DNA of 64,000 nucleotides from an uncultured Acidimicrobiales bacterium (lineage in GTDB: Bacteria > Actinomycetota > Acidimicrobiia > Acidimicrobiales > SZUA-35): contig CALAJV010000018.1 in NCBI GenBank assembly GCA_937922805.1, forward strand, positions 1-64,000, written 5' to 3'. Below, in pieces: positions 18,931 to 27,544 of this stretch. The position numbers and the translations under genes were made by a program. Each line of letters opens with the position of its first letter. Positions within the stretch are counted from its first letter, which is position 1. Below the pieces are notes generated by a model that was given only the letters and a program-made list of their open reading frames with translations, was not told where the DNA came from and searched no databases.

Positions 18931-19833
18931 TCACTCAGTAACCACGAGCATTCCGGCGAACGGAATGTTGAGAGGCACTGTTTGGCCTGGTACTACGGGT
19001 TCCATTCGCGAGATCGACCCATCAAGATAGAGCGCGTTGATAGCGCCGCGGTTCAAAAACTCGGTTGCGAACTCCCAAAAGGTCACAGGCTGGTTCGCGT
19101 TGAGAAAAAGCACGTTCCCTTCGGGAGTTACTCCCACTCCGTTCCGCAGAAAACGTGATTCCGACGAAGCTGAAAATTCGGGATGAATTTGTCCATCTTC
19201 TAGCAATAACGGACCGGATTGAACCGCCAATGTTGGAGCTACGCCTTGATTTCGACGACTTTGGTCGAACGCTTCGCTCTCTTGAACTTTGGCTCGCCCG
19301 TCTTCGACGTAGAAGACACCATTAGGGCGAAGGTGGAAGTTACCTTCGCCACTATTGAGGTTGATCGGGACAAGTTCGATTCCATCTTGGATGTGAAGGC
19401 CTGCCGGGGCTTGATCCGGCGTGTAAATGCCAGCATTCAAAACGGCCAAGACCTCAACGCCAGATTGGTCTACTTGTTGGCGAGCTCGTTCGAGTTGCCC
19501 GAGCGGTCGGTTGTCCTGGTCGAGCCAAACCAGTCGAACCCGAGTTGGGTCGGTTTCCATAACGGAGTAGAGCCCCTCGGTTCTAAATTGGTCTGAGGCG
19601 ACTTGTTGACTCTCAATCGAGGTTGCCGAGGTAGCCGAGAACGAGGTGGACGACCTTGACGACGTGGCCGGTATCTGTGTTGTTTCGGTGTCGCTGGCGG
19701 TCGATGAATTCGCAAAGTCGGAGTCGGCCTGGGTGCACCCGATAGCGAGAAACTGAAGTGCCAGAAGAATCTGCACGGTCGAAAATACCGGGATACGCAG
19801 AATCTGCTTCGGGTGCAGGTTCGGAAGTAACAC
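18931..19833 (-). CDS. phosphodiester glycosidase (NAGPA/DUF2233) family lipoprotein
   Basis: This 300-residue protein has a hydrophobic leader ending LAIGC, a probable lipobox with Cys33. A Ser/Thr-rich linker (about 38-80) follows, then a C-terminal domain with VEVLAVLNAGIY, NGVFYVEDG, APTLAVQSGPLL and RNGVGVTPEGNVLFL, the pattern of the phosphodiester glycosidase family related to the mannose-6-phosphate uncovering enzyme. It probably acts outside the membrane on a phosphodiester-linked sugar; the substrate is unknown. It is convergent with tal and divergent from the HxlR-type regulator. Confidence 0.82.
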   Translation of the reverse strand: MLLPNLHPKQILRIPVFSTVQILLALQFLAIGCTQADSDFANSSTASDTETTQIPATSSRSSTSFSATSATSIESQQVASDQFRTEGLYSVMETDPTRVRLVWLDQDNRPLGQLERARQQVDQSGVEVLAVLNAGIYTPDQAPAGLHIQDGIELVPINLNSGEGNFHLRPNGVFYVEDGRAKVQESEAFDQSRRNQGVAPTLAVQSGPLLLEDGQIHPEFSASSESRFLRNGVGVTPEGNVLFLNANQPVTFWEFATEFLNRGAINALYLDGSISRMEPVVPGQTVPLNIPFAGMLVVTE

Positions 19834-19979
19834 GTATGTCTCCGATCGGGCAATGGTGGCGTCTACGCATAATGTAGCTTTGGAAAGGCGTGGCCCTGAG
19901 CCATACCAGTCGACAAGAGCCAGATGCGGGTTCGGACCACTCAGATTGAGATCGGTCTTGCGGCACCGTTTGGACTAAG

Positions 19980-20009
19980 TTGCAAAAATAAACCTACTCG
20001 CACTAGTGT
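19980..20009 (+). promoter_or_regulatory. promoter giving a leaderless HxlR-family mRNA
   Basis: TTGCAA (19980-19985), an 18-bp spacer and TAGTGT (20004-20009) are followed after 7 nt by the GTG start at 20017. No Shine-Dalgarno sequence precedes that GTG. This spacing is the usual one for leaderless transcripts in actinobacteria, where transcription starts at the first base of the start codon. Confidence 0.5.
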
Positions 20010-20016
20010 TATTTTC

Positions 20017-20502
20017 GTGTCCAAAGTTCTACCCAGCAGGGATATCACTTGTTCCATCGCTTCGACCCTCGACATTGTTGGCGATCGTTGGTCGCTGCTG
20101 GTGTTGCGGAACATTTTTCGAGGCGGTCATCGATTTAGCGAAATTCAACAAGATCTTGGCATAGCGAAGAACCTTTTGGCATCGCGTCTTTCCAAGCTGG
20201 TAGATGCCCAGGTCCTTGAACGGGTCCCGTACCAAGAACGACCCGTCCGCTACGACTACCGCTTAACCACAAAAGGTGCCGATCTTTCCACTGCGTTGAT
20301 TGCCTTAATGGGATGGGGCGACCGCTGGTACGCGACCGACGGGGTTCCAACCGTTCTAATACACGATCGATGTGGCGAGCCGGTCGAGCAAAGTGTTCGA
20401 TGTCAAAGTTGTGATGAAACTGTCTCGCCTGGGCAAATCGCAAGTCGGCCCGGTCCTGGCCGAATGACCCGAAACCCTGACGCCAGGCCCCAAGCGACTT
20501 GA
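20017..20502 (+). CDS. HxlR-family winged-helix regulator
   Basis: This 161-residue protein matches the HxlR family: TCSIASTLDIVGDRWSLLVLRNIFRG near residues 12-37, then FSEIQQDLGIAKNLLASRLSKLV (helix-turn-helix) and RYDYRLTTKGADL (wing). A C-terminal extension carries a Cys-x-x-Cys pair (CQSC) after another Cys and may bind a metal. The reading frame is open further upstream (ATG at 19924), but the fold begins just after the GTG at 20017, which also fits a leaderless promoter. Its target is unknown; the neighbouring divergent lipoprotein gene is a candidate. Confidence 0.85.
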   Translation: MSKVLPSRDITCSIASTLDIVGDRWSLLVLRNIFRGGHRFSEIQQDLGIAKNLLASRLSKLVDAQVLERVPYQERPVRYDYRLTTKGADLSTALIALMGWGDRWYATDGVPTVLIHDRCGEPVEQSVRCQSCDETVSPGQIASRPGPGRMTRNPDARPQAT

Positions 20503-20610
20503 AGGCGTTTGGCCATTGTCGTTGTCCACAAACCTTCGACGAGGCGTCGACACTAGGTATCTGAGTAACAACTACTACTGATCTCCCGGCAACAGGAACC
20601 AGGTAAAAGA

Positions 20611-22992
20611 ATGAAAACCACTGAACTCACCGAATTGTCCACTGCCGAACTTTTAGGTCAGGCAGCCAGGATCCGAAATGACCTGTTCGGCAACCGCATG
20701 ACCTATTCGCCGAAGGTGTTTATTCCCCTAACCAAGCTGTGCCGCGACAAGTGCGGCTACTGCACCTTTGCTCAACCTCCAGCTCGGGTGGAGGCCCCCT
20801 ATCTCAGTGCCGATGAGGTTTTGTCGATCGCCAAAAAGGGAGCCCGGGCTGGCTGTCACGAAGCGCTATTCACATTAGGTGAGCGCCCTGAGCTTCGGTA
20901 CCCCGATGCCGCACAATGGTTAGCTGATCATGGCTACACATCGACTGTTGATTACCTCAGGGCGATGTGTGAATTGGTAGTAACTGAGACTGGGTTACTC
21001 CCCCATGCAAATGCCGGTGCTCTATACGACGCTGAACTGCTGGCGCTGAGAGCAGTAGCCCCGAGCCAAGGGATGATGATCGAGACCCTTCGCGACGATT
21101 TGGATTGTCATCGCGGCGCTCCCGACAAAGAACCAAAACGTAGGCTGGCAACCCTCGATGCCGCTGGTCGGCTACGGATTCCGTTTACAACCGGAATTCT
21201 CGTTGGGATTGGTGAGTCGGAGCTCGATCGCGTAGATGCGCTGACGGCAATATCTGAGTCGCATGAATCGTACAACCACGTTCAGGAAGTGATTGTTCAG
21301 AACTTTCTGCCCAAACAGGACACGGCAATGTGGCGCTCGGATCCATGCCCTGAAGACGCATTTCTTCGAGCCATAGCCATCGCTCGAATTGTGCTACCAC
21401 CATCGGTTCACCTTCAAGCACCGCCGAATCTCACTGAAGACTTTGGATCACTTCTCGATGCTGGCATCGATGATTGGGGTGGAGTCTCTCCAGTCACAGC
21501 AGACCACGTGAATCCAGAAAAACCGTGGCCTGGGTTGGACCGGCTTCGCCAAGTAACTGAGAGCCACGGATTTCGTATTGCTCCTCGGTTAACGATCTAT
21601 CCCGAGTTTGCCCTGACAGCAACGAAGTGGGTCGACAAAGCGCTGCAATTCCCCGTGCTTGACCGATCCGATTCAGAAGGGCTCGGACGCGACGACCCTG
21701 GGGCAGTATTTCCTGAGAAGGCTGAATTCATCGCCGCCGGCTCTTCTGATGGAGCCGACGTTGTTCTGATCGGTGACCGGTCAACCCAGTGGTACTCAGG
21801 AGCTCCGGTATCTCCAGTCGATCTTATTGATCGAGATGTTGTCGCTACCGGTCGAGTCGCCGAGATTTTGGCTGGAGTCGAAGCTGGTGAGGAAGCAGGC
21901 TACGACGAACTTTTGTCGCTATTTGGCGCCCGAGGTCCCGATGTGGCCGCGATCGCCAATACGGCTGATCGGTTGAGAGCCGAGACGGTCGGCGACGTCA
22001 TTACCTATGTCGTAAATCGGAACATTAACTACACCAACGTGTGCACCTTCAAGTGTCGATTCTGTGGTTTTTCCAAGGGTCCGCTCAGCCTCAACCTTCG
22101 AGGCAAACCATATTTGCTGACGCTCGAGCAGATGCAAGAGCGGGTTCGGGAGGCATGGGACATTGGGGCTACTGAGGTCTGTCTTCAGGGCGGAATCCAT
22201 CCCGATTTCGACGGTGACTATTACATCGATGTTTGCCGAGCGGTAAAGGAGGCGGCCCCCGATATCCATGTTCATGGTTTCACCGCACTAGAAGTTACCG
22301 AAGGGGCAAAACGTCTTGGCGAACCGCTAGCCGACTACCTGCGGCGTTGCATGGACGCGGGGCTACGATCGCTACCCGGTACAGCGGCCGAGATTCTGGA
22401 CGATGGCGTGCGAGAAGTGCTGTGTCCGGACAAGATCAATACTGAGGAGTGGCTTGAGGCTCACAGAGTTGCCCACTCGGTAGGGCTCAGATCGAACGTA
22501 ACGATGATGTTCGGTGCGGTAGAGCAGCCGGCTAGCTGGGTGAAACATCTGTTATTGACCCGAGATTTGCAGTCAGAAACCGGAGGATTTACCGAATTTG
22601 TCGGTCTGCCTTTTGTACACATGGCATCGCCCATCTATCTACAACGTAATGCCCGTAGAGGGCCGACGTTTCGCGAGAACTTACTCGTTCATGCGGTGGC
22701 TCGAATTGCTTACCGCGGATACATCGACAATATTCAATCCGGTTGGGTCAAGATCGGACTCGACAGTGTTAGCCAGCTGCTGCAGGCCGGTTGCAACGAC
22801 GTCGGCGGCACCCTTATGGACGAAAACATTTCGCGAGCCGCCGGAGCGGCTCACGGACAAGAGATCGGCATTAGCGACTTTCGGGCCACAGCTGAACAAC
22901 TTGGACGGACAATGGCGGAGCGCAGCACTCTCTATGGGCCGGTCCATCGAGATGGCTCGGGCAACGTCGTGGTGCAGCACGCTACCGCTTAG
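20611..22992 (+). CDS. fbiC: FO synthase, CofG-CofH fusion
   Basis: This 793-residue protein joins two radical-SAM halves and makes FO (7,8-didemethyl-8-hydroxy-5-deazariboflavin), the core of coenzyme F420, from a pyrimidine ribitylamine and tyrosine. The first cluster motif is CRDKCGYC (C45, C49, C52; CofG half). The second is CTFKCRFC (about 477-484; CofH half). The single-chain form is typical of actinobacteria and some algae. The start is ATG 20611. It stands alone here; no other F420 genes are in the window. It implies that F420-dependent enzymes exist in this organism. Confidence 0.96.
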   Translation: MKTTELTELSTAELLGQAARIRNDLFGNRMTYSPKVFIPLTKLCRDKCGYCTFAQPPARVEAPYLSADEVLSIAKKGARAGCHEALFTLGERPELRYPDAAQWLADHGYTSTVDYLRAMCELVVTETGLLPHANAGALYDAELLALRAVAPSQGMMIETLRDDLDCHRGAPDKEPKRRLATLDAAGRLRIPFTTGILVGIGESELDRVDALTAISESHESYNHVQEVIVQNFLPKQDTAMWRSDPCPEDAFLRAIAIARIVLPPSVHLQAPPNLTEDFGSLLDAGIDDWGGVSPVTADHVNPEKPWPGLDRLRQVTESHGFRIAPRLTIYPEFALTATKWVDKALQFPVLDRSDSEGLGRDDPGAVFPEKAEFIAAGSSDGADVVLIGDRSTQWYSGAPVSPVDLIDRDVVATGRVAEILAGVEAGEEAGYDELLSLFGARGPDVAAIANTADRLRAETVGDVITYVVNRNINYTNVCTFKCRFCGFSKGPLSLNLRGKPYLLTLEQMQERVREAWDIGATEVCLQGGIHPDFDGDYYIDVCRAVKEAAPDIHVHGFTALEVTEGAKRLGEPLADYLRRCMDAGLRSLPGTAAEILDDGVREVLCPDKINTEEWLEAHRVAHSVGLRSNVTMMFGAVEQPASWVKHLLLTRDLQSETGGFTEFVGLPFVHMASPIYLQRNARRGPTFRENLLVHAVARIAYRGYIDNIQSGWVKIGLDSVSQLLQAGCNDVGGTLMDENISRAAGAAHGQEIGISDFRATAEQLGRTMAERSTLYGPVHRDGSGNVVVQHATA

Positions 22993-23214
22993 CAAACATT
23001 CTGATCGAAAATAGTGGGCAGGTTATACTCGTCTGTTGTAGCGCTAGCAAGCGGCGCCAACTACTCGACTACTTGTCCGGTTGAACAACTAATAACGGTA
23101 TCGAGGAAAGTCTCACCGACTCAATCTGTCGAACCCGCTAATTCTTGCTATCGGTGTGCCGACCGAAACAATGGTTAGAGTTCGAACGCGAAGCTTCTAC
23201 TTTCTATTACCCTG

Positions 23215-23230
23215 CGATAGGGCCCTATCG
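23215..23230. promoter_or_regulatory. perfect 16-bp palindrome upstream of the LOG-family gene
   Basis: CGATAGGGCCCTATCG is a perfect palindrome centred about 52 bp before the ATG at 23274, a plausible operator position. A -10-like TATACT lies at 23024-23029, implying a leader of more than 200 nt if used. The rest of the 281-bp region 22993-23273 shows no gene or riboswitch I recognise. Confidence 0.45.
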
Positions 23231-23273
23231 GGCTCTTCACAGGCGCAGGACATCGATATCTCGAAAGGTTCTA

Positions 23274-24377
23274 ATGGGTGCACCTAGGGCACGGTCAACA
23301 TACGGCGAAGCGGATATCGACATTATGCTTACTAATGCGATGGCCGCCATCGGTACTGATCGCAACGACGATCTCGTCCGGTCGTTGATGGTCACGGCAC
23401 TCGACATGGACGCTGACAATATTGACCGACTCGAACTTAAGATCGCAAGCCAGACGTTAGCTGAGATCCTTGGGACGTGGCGCGTTTTCTCTCCTTACAG
23501 CGAGAAAGCGAAAGTGGCAATTTTTGGTTCGGCGCGAACCAAGCCCGGTGCACCTGATTATGAACTCGCTGTTGAGTTCGGACGATCGATGGCCGCTCAA
23601 GGTTGGATGAGTATTACCGGAGCCGGACCTGGAATTATGACGGCCGGAATTGAAGGAGCTGGCCTCGAGAACTCTTTTGGCGTGAGCATTATTCTGCCCT
23701 TTGAGCCTCGGGCCGCCGACATCATTGCCGACAGCGACAAACTGGCCTCATTCCGCTACTTCTTTACCCGCAAGCTTGCATTCATGAAAGAAAGCGACGC
23801 TTTCGCTTTGTTTCCAGGCGGGTTCGGTACCTTGGATGAAGCATTTGAGTTACTCACTCTGCTCCAAACGGGAAAGAGTTATCCGGTGCCGATCGTTTTG
23901 CTCGATCACCCTGGTTCGACGTACTGGAAGGGCTGGCGAAAGTTCGTCGAGTCCGAGTTGGTGGGTGGTGGAACGATTTCTGAGAACGATCTCAACTTGT
24001 TCCTCCACACGCACGATTCCAAAGAGGCGGCAGAATACATTTGCTCGTTCTACTCTTGCTATCACTCCATCCGGTTCGTTGGGAAGCGGCTGATTGTTCG
24101 GCTACGGCGTGAACTCGATGATGAAGCACTGGCCGTACTGAACGCAGAATTCTCCGACATGCTCGTTGACGGCGAGATCGAGCCAACTGAGGCGACCAAG
24201 GCGGAGCAAAGCGACGAAGACCATATTGGTCTGCCAAGGCTTCAAATGAACTTCAATAACCGTTCGTTCTCACGTCTGATCCAGATGATTCGCAGAATTA
24301 ACGAACTCGATCAACATGTCGGTCGAATAGTTGCCAGCGATCTCGTTCACGATGTTGGACCTCAGATCGACGACTGA
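23274..24377 (+). CDS. LOG-family (lysine-decarboxylase-like fold) protein
   Basis: This 367-residue protein has the Rossmann LOG fold: VAIFGSARTKPG near residue 82, SITGAGPGIMTAGIEGA near 114-130, and PGGFGTLDEAFE near 183, the family's conserved phosphoribohydrolase motif (PGGxGTxxE). LOG proteins release free bases such as cytokinins from nucleotide 5'-monophosphates or act on related nucleotides. Long forms like this one, with about 80 extra N-terminal and 100 extra C-terminal residues, are less well understood. ATG 23274 is preferred over the upstream frame start at 23145 because GAAAGG lies about 8 nt before it. Confidence 0.87.
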   Translation: MGAPRARSTYGEADIDIMLTNAMAAIGTDRNDDLVRSLMVTALDMDADNIDRLELKIASQTLAEILGTWRVFSPYSEKAKVAIFGSARTKPGAPDYELAVEFGRSMAAQGWMSITGAGPGIMTAGIEGAGLENSFGVSIILPFEPRAADIIADSDKLASFRYFFTRKLAFMKESDAFALFPGGFGTLDEAFELLTLLQTGKSYPVPIVLLDHPGSTYWKGWRKFVESELVGGGTISENDLNLFLHTHDSKEAAEYICSFYSCYHSIRFVGKRLIVRLRRELDDEALAVLNAEFSDMLVDGEIEPTEATKAEQSDEDHIGLPRLQMNFNNRSFSRLIQMIRRINELDQHVGRIVASDLVHDVGPQIDD

Positions 24378-24565
24378 AATCCACCGTCTAGGATTCTGGC
24401 TGCTTTGTCGACGGCACGACGAGCCTGGCTAACTTTCCGTTCGTTGGCTGGACGCTTAGTCTCGCCGTTTTCAACCGCTTCTCTAAGCAATTGAACTGAG
24501 ACGTCTCCAAGACGCTCGCTCAACGATTCTAGATCGGCCGCAATTGCCTCTATATGCTCATCCAT
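24362..24565 (-). CDS. small helical protein, unknown function
   Basis: This 67-residue hydrophilic protein is probably two helices (MDEHIEAIAADLESLSERLG, then NERKVSQARRAVDKAARIL). It has no Cys and no membrane segment. AGAGAGG precedes the ATG. Its last 16 bp overlap the end of the convergent LOG gene. I do not recognise the family. Confidence 0.62.
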   Translation of the reverse strand: MDEHIEAIAADLESLSERLGDVSVQLLREAVENGETKRPANERKVSQARRAVDKAARILDGGFQSSI

Positions 24566-24684
24566 ATGCTCGGCCTCTCTTACCGGCTTATCAGCTTGCC
24601 AGTATAGGACATCGCCATGACAGAACTTCTGTTTCGTCGGTGGCTATGGCTGCCTAAGACAAATTTCGCGGATAGCCTGCTCGG

Positions 24685-25401
24685 GTGCGACCACCTGCTG
24701 ATGGCCATGACTGGCTTGCGATCGAAGACGAAGAAGACAATACAACCTGGATGTTCGATCTGACCTTCCTCCGATCAGATTTCACTTGCATCTATGGCAA
24801 CGGATGCCCGTCTATTGACGCTGAACCGGACCCGACAGAAACGCTTGGTTGCTGCACCCACGGGGCCCACTTCGTTGATGATGAGGACCGCGAATCGGTT
24901 GCTGGCTACGTTGCGCTTTTAACCGACACCCAATGGCAACACCGGCGAGCCGCCATTGACAAGGGCGGGCCTATAAAGAAAAAGAAGAACGGCGACTGGG
25001 TTACTCGAAAAGTTGATGGTGCATGTATCTTCCTCAATCGAGAGAACTTTCCCGGTGGCGGTGGATGTGCCCTTCATCGAGCGGCTCTTGAAGCTGACCA
25101 ACGTCCGCTTGACTGGAAACCAGATGTCTGTTGGCAAGTCCCGATCCACCTCGATATCCATGAAGATGCCTATGGTCACGAGACCGTGTTCGTAAAAGCA
25201 TGGAATCGGCGTGATTGGGGTCCAGGCGGAGATGACTTTCATTGGTGGTGCATCGAAGAGGAGTCTGCCTACGTCGGCCCTAACTCGCTCTATTTAACAG
25301 CTCGAGACGAGTTGGTCGAGATGGTTGGACAGTCGATCTACGATCGGCTGTCGTCACAGATTGACCTCCGCAAGTCCGAAACACCTGTAGCGATTAGCTA
25401 G
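24685..25401 (+). CDS. cysteine-rich conserved hypothetical protein
   Basis: This 238-residue protein has clustered cysteines: CIYGNGCP near residue 35, LGCCTHGAHF near 55, CIFLNR near 114 and GGGGCALHRAALE near 124. That arrangement resembles YkgJ/DUF3109-like putative metal or Fe-S chelating proteins, but the match is loose. The middle and C-terminal parts are rich in Trp, Asp and His. The start is GTG at 24685 with no Shine-Dalgarno sequence; TAGCCT 6 nt upstream could be a -10 element for leaderless expression. The ClC channel gene follows after 6 bp, so both are probably co-transcribed. Confidence 0.78.
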   Translation: MRPPADGHDWLAIEDEEDNTTWMFDLTFLRSDFTCIYGNGCPSIDAEPDPTETLGCCTHGAHFVDDEDRESVAGYVALLTDTQWQHRRAAIDKGGPIKKKKNGDWVTRKVDGACIFLNRENFPGGGGCALHRAALEADQRPLDWKPDVCWQVPIHLDIHEDAYGHETVFVKAWNRRDWGPGGDDFHWWCIEEESAYVGPNSLYLTARDELVEMVGQSIYDRLSSQIDLRKSETPVAIS

Positions 25402-25407
25402 GAACCA

Positions 25408-27090
25408 GTGGCTCTAACCCAGAGGCTGCAATCGTTACTGCCGGAAGCGGTGAACAGCCGGCTGCTGGTTGCCGCCATCGGAGTTGGGCTGACCGTCGGA
25501 TTGTCAGTAGCCGTCGTCGACTACATCGTAATCGAGTTCCTTCTTCACCAGTTGCTGGAGTGGCCTCTTGGTTTACAAGCGGCAGCGCCGGTAGTCGGCC
25601 TTCTTTTGACCGCTGCAGTGCTGCGAACCGTTGGTGGCAGATGCTCGCCGTCGACCTCGGAAGAGTACATTTCCACTTTTCACAGTCGGTATCCGAGGCT
25701 TGCTAATCGACCGCTAGCGGCCCGCCTCATCGGGGGCGCGGCCACTATCGGACTTGGCGGTGCTGTCGGTTTGGAAGGCCCAGCCGTCTATTTAGGTTCG
25801 GCTATCGGTTTGAGAGTGCAAGAAAAGCTCGACCGATATTTGGGGCGCGACTCGGCAAAGCTCTTACTCACCGCCGGCGCCGCCGCTGGAGTTTCGGCAC
25901 TATTTCAAGCCCCCGCCACCGGTCTGATTTTCGCCCTTGAATCGCCATACCGAGATGACGTTGTTCACAAGGCTCTTCTGCCGTCGCTAGTGGGATCGGC
26001 CGCAAGCTTCTTGGCGTTCTCAACAGTTCCTTTCGTTAAGCACGAGACGGTGTTGGGATTTACCTACAGCGACGAGCTTGGTCCTGGGCATCTGGCCGGA
26101 GCAGTGCTAATCGGTGCCGGGGCTGGTGTGGGTGGTCGAGCGTTCGCCTGGGCGGTTCGAGGAGCGAAGTCTCTGTCCAAACAGGCGTCGCCTTGGTTGC
26201 TCTCGGCTGGTGGTGGAGCGGTCCTGGCGGCCATGGCAATTCTGTCAAACTTCATTTTCGATGAGCCTCTAACCCTGGGCCCTGGGTTCGCCGTCGTCGA
26301 TTGGGTCGACAATCAAACATCCCTGACGTTGTTAGTTGCGTTGTTCTTCTTCCGGGCAGCGGCAACCTTATCCACCGTGGCCGCCGGCGGGGTTGGCGGT
26401 CTTTTCATCCCCCTTGCCATCCAAGGGGTAATTTTCGGTTCCGTTGTTGGGAACGTGCTTCGGGCTCTCGACTGGACCTCAGAGGGTTCGATTTGGCCCC
26501 TTCTTGGACTTGCCGCTTTCCTAGCGGCCGGCTACCGAACGCCAATTGCAGCCGTGATGTTTGTCGCTGAGCTCAGTCGTGGAGCAGCTGTAGTACCAGC
26601 TTTGATCGCCGCCGCGGTATCGCAGCTTGTGGCGGGCTCTGCCTCAGTGTCTCTTGCCCAAAGGGTCGAACGTTTGGGTCACCTCGAGGGTCGTATAGCA
26701 CTCCCGCTAACGTCAGCGTTGACTACCGACGTGATGACTGTCCCATCTGACGCGACGGTTTCAGAGTTTGTCTGGGTCCACGCTCTGGGCCGTCGCCAAC
26801 GAGCCGTTCCCGTTGTGGACGGCGCCCGATATGTCGGACAATGCAGCATCGACGTCGTAGCATCGATGGATCGAGACACGTGGGAGAGCCAGCTGGTTGG
26901 TGACGTCGCCAACGAGGACGTTCCGATTGCGTCGCCGTCTTGGACCCTAAGAGATGCCGTGGTCGCAATGGAGAGGGCCGATGTAGATCAGCTGGCCGTC
27001 ACCGATAACACCGGATCCTTTATAGGAATGGTCTACGAATCAGAGATTGTGAAACTCGGCGAAATTCTGGATGAAACCGAGAGGTCGTAG
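25408..27090 (+). CDS. ClC-family chloride channel or transporter with CBS domains
   Basis: This 560-residue membrane protein has the ClC core: multiple hydrophobic helices (about 15-420), GLEGPAVYLGSAIG near residue 122 with the gating glutamate, ALFQAPATGLIFALE near 170, and AGGVGGLFIPLAIQGVIFG near 330. Two CBS segments follow (TTDVMTVPSDATVSEF and TLRDAVVAMERADVDQLAV), which usually bind adenine nucleotides and regulate transport. Whether it is a channel or a H+/Cl- exchanger is not resolved. The start is GTG 25408, preceded by AGGA, 6 bp after the previous gene. Confidence 0.93.
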   Translation: MALTQRLQSLLPEAVNSRLLVAAIGVGLTVGLSVAVVDYIVIEFLLHQLLEWPLGLQAAAPVVGLLLTAAVLRTVGGRCSPSTSEEYISTFHSRYPRLANRPLAARLIGGAATIGLGGAVGLEGPAVYLGSAIGLRVQEKLDRYLGRDSAKLLLTAGAAAGVSALFQAPATGLIFALESPYRDDVVHKALLPSLVGSAASFLAFSTVPFVKHETVLGFTYSDELGPGHLAGAVLIGAGAGVGGRAFAWAVRGAKSLSKQASPWLLSAGGGAVLAAMAILSNFIFDEPLTLGPGFAVVDWVDNQTSLTLLVALFFFRAAATLSTVAAGGVGGLFIPLAIQGVIFGSVVGNVLRALDWTSEGSIWPLLGLAAFLAAGYRTPIAAVMFVAELSRGAAVVPALIAAAVSQLVAGSASVSLAQRVERLGHLEGRIALPLTSALTTDVMTVPSDATVSEFVWVHALGRRQRAVPVVDGARYVGQCSIDVVASMDRDTWESQLVGDVANEDVPIASPSWTLRDAVVAMERADVDQLAVTDNTGSFIGMVYESEIVKLGEILDETERS

Positions 27091-27142
27091 TCCAGCCTTG
27101 CCAACATCGAACGTTTCGACCTAAACGGCTGACATTACGTAC

Positions 27143-27322
27143 CTAATCTGAGAATTCAGCGTCTTCGAGATCTTCGTCTTCTACCCGCGATGCTTGTTCT
27201 GTGGTTGGCAAATCAAATGGATCGTCGCTTAACCGGTCCATCAAGGATTCGATATCATCCCCATCATGTGACCGCTTAAGCGCTCTTGCTTCCTCGTACC
27301 GACGATGTCGCCCCTTCTTCAT
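27143..27322 (-). CDS. small acidic protein, unknown function
   Basis: This protein of about 59 residues has a basic N-terminus (MKKGRHRRYEEARALKRS) and a very acidic C-terminal half. No membrane segment is seen. The in-frame ATG at 27337 is less likely than the one at 27322, which has GGAG 6 nt upstream. Such short charged proteins are common in this group and I cannot assign a role. The gap 27338-27544 holds nothing recognisable. Confidence 0.6.
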   Translation of the reverse strand: MKKGRHRRYEEARALKRSHDGDDIESLMDRLSDDPFDLPTTEQASRVEDEDLEDAEFSD

Positions 27323-27544
27323 GGGACACTCCTGCAACTTGTTCGTGGGGCTGAGGCGTTAGTCCACCAATGCACCCAGCTCTGTCGTTCAAGTTACTAG
27401 TTTAGGCGATTTTCGGCGAATGTGGCGAATAGAAGCGACAACAGTCTTTCCAGGCCCCATAGCGACACCAGATCTCGACAAATGAGTAACATTTGAGACA
27501 CCGATTAGGGCCAATTAGCGGGAACCCGTCCCGGTGTCTGTGCG

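Noticed and set aside
23103..23112. GAGGAAAGTC, a sequence reminiscent of RNase P RNA
   Set aside because: Only this short string matches. The flanking helices and the roughly 350-nt length of RNase P RNA are absent.
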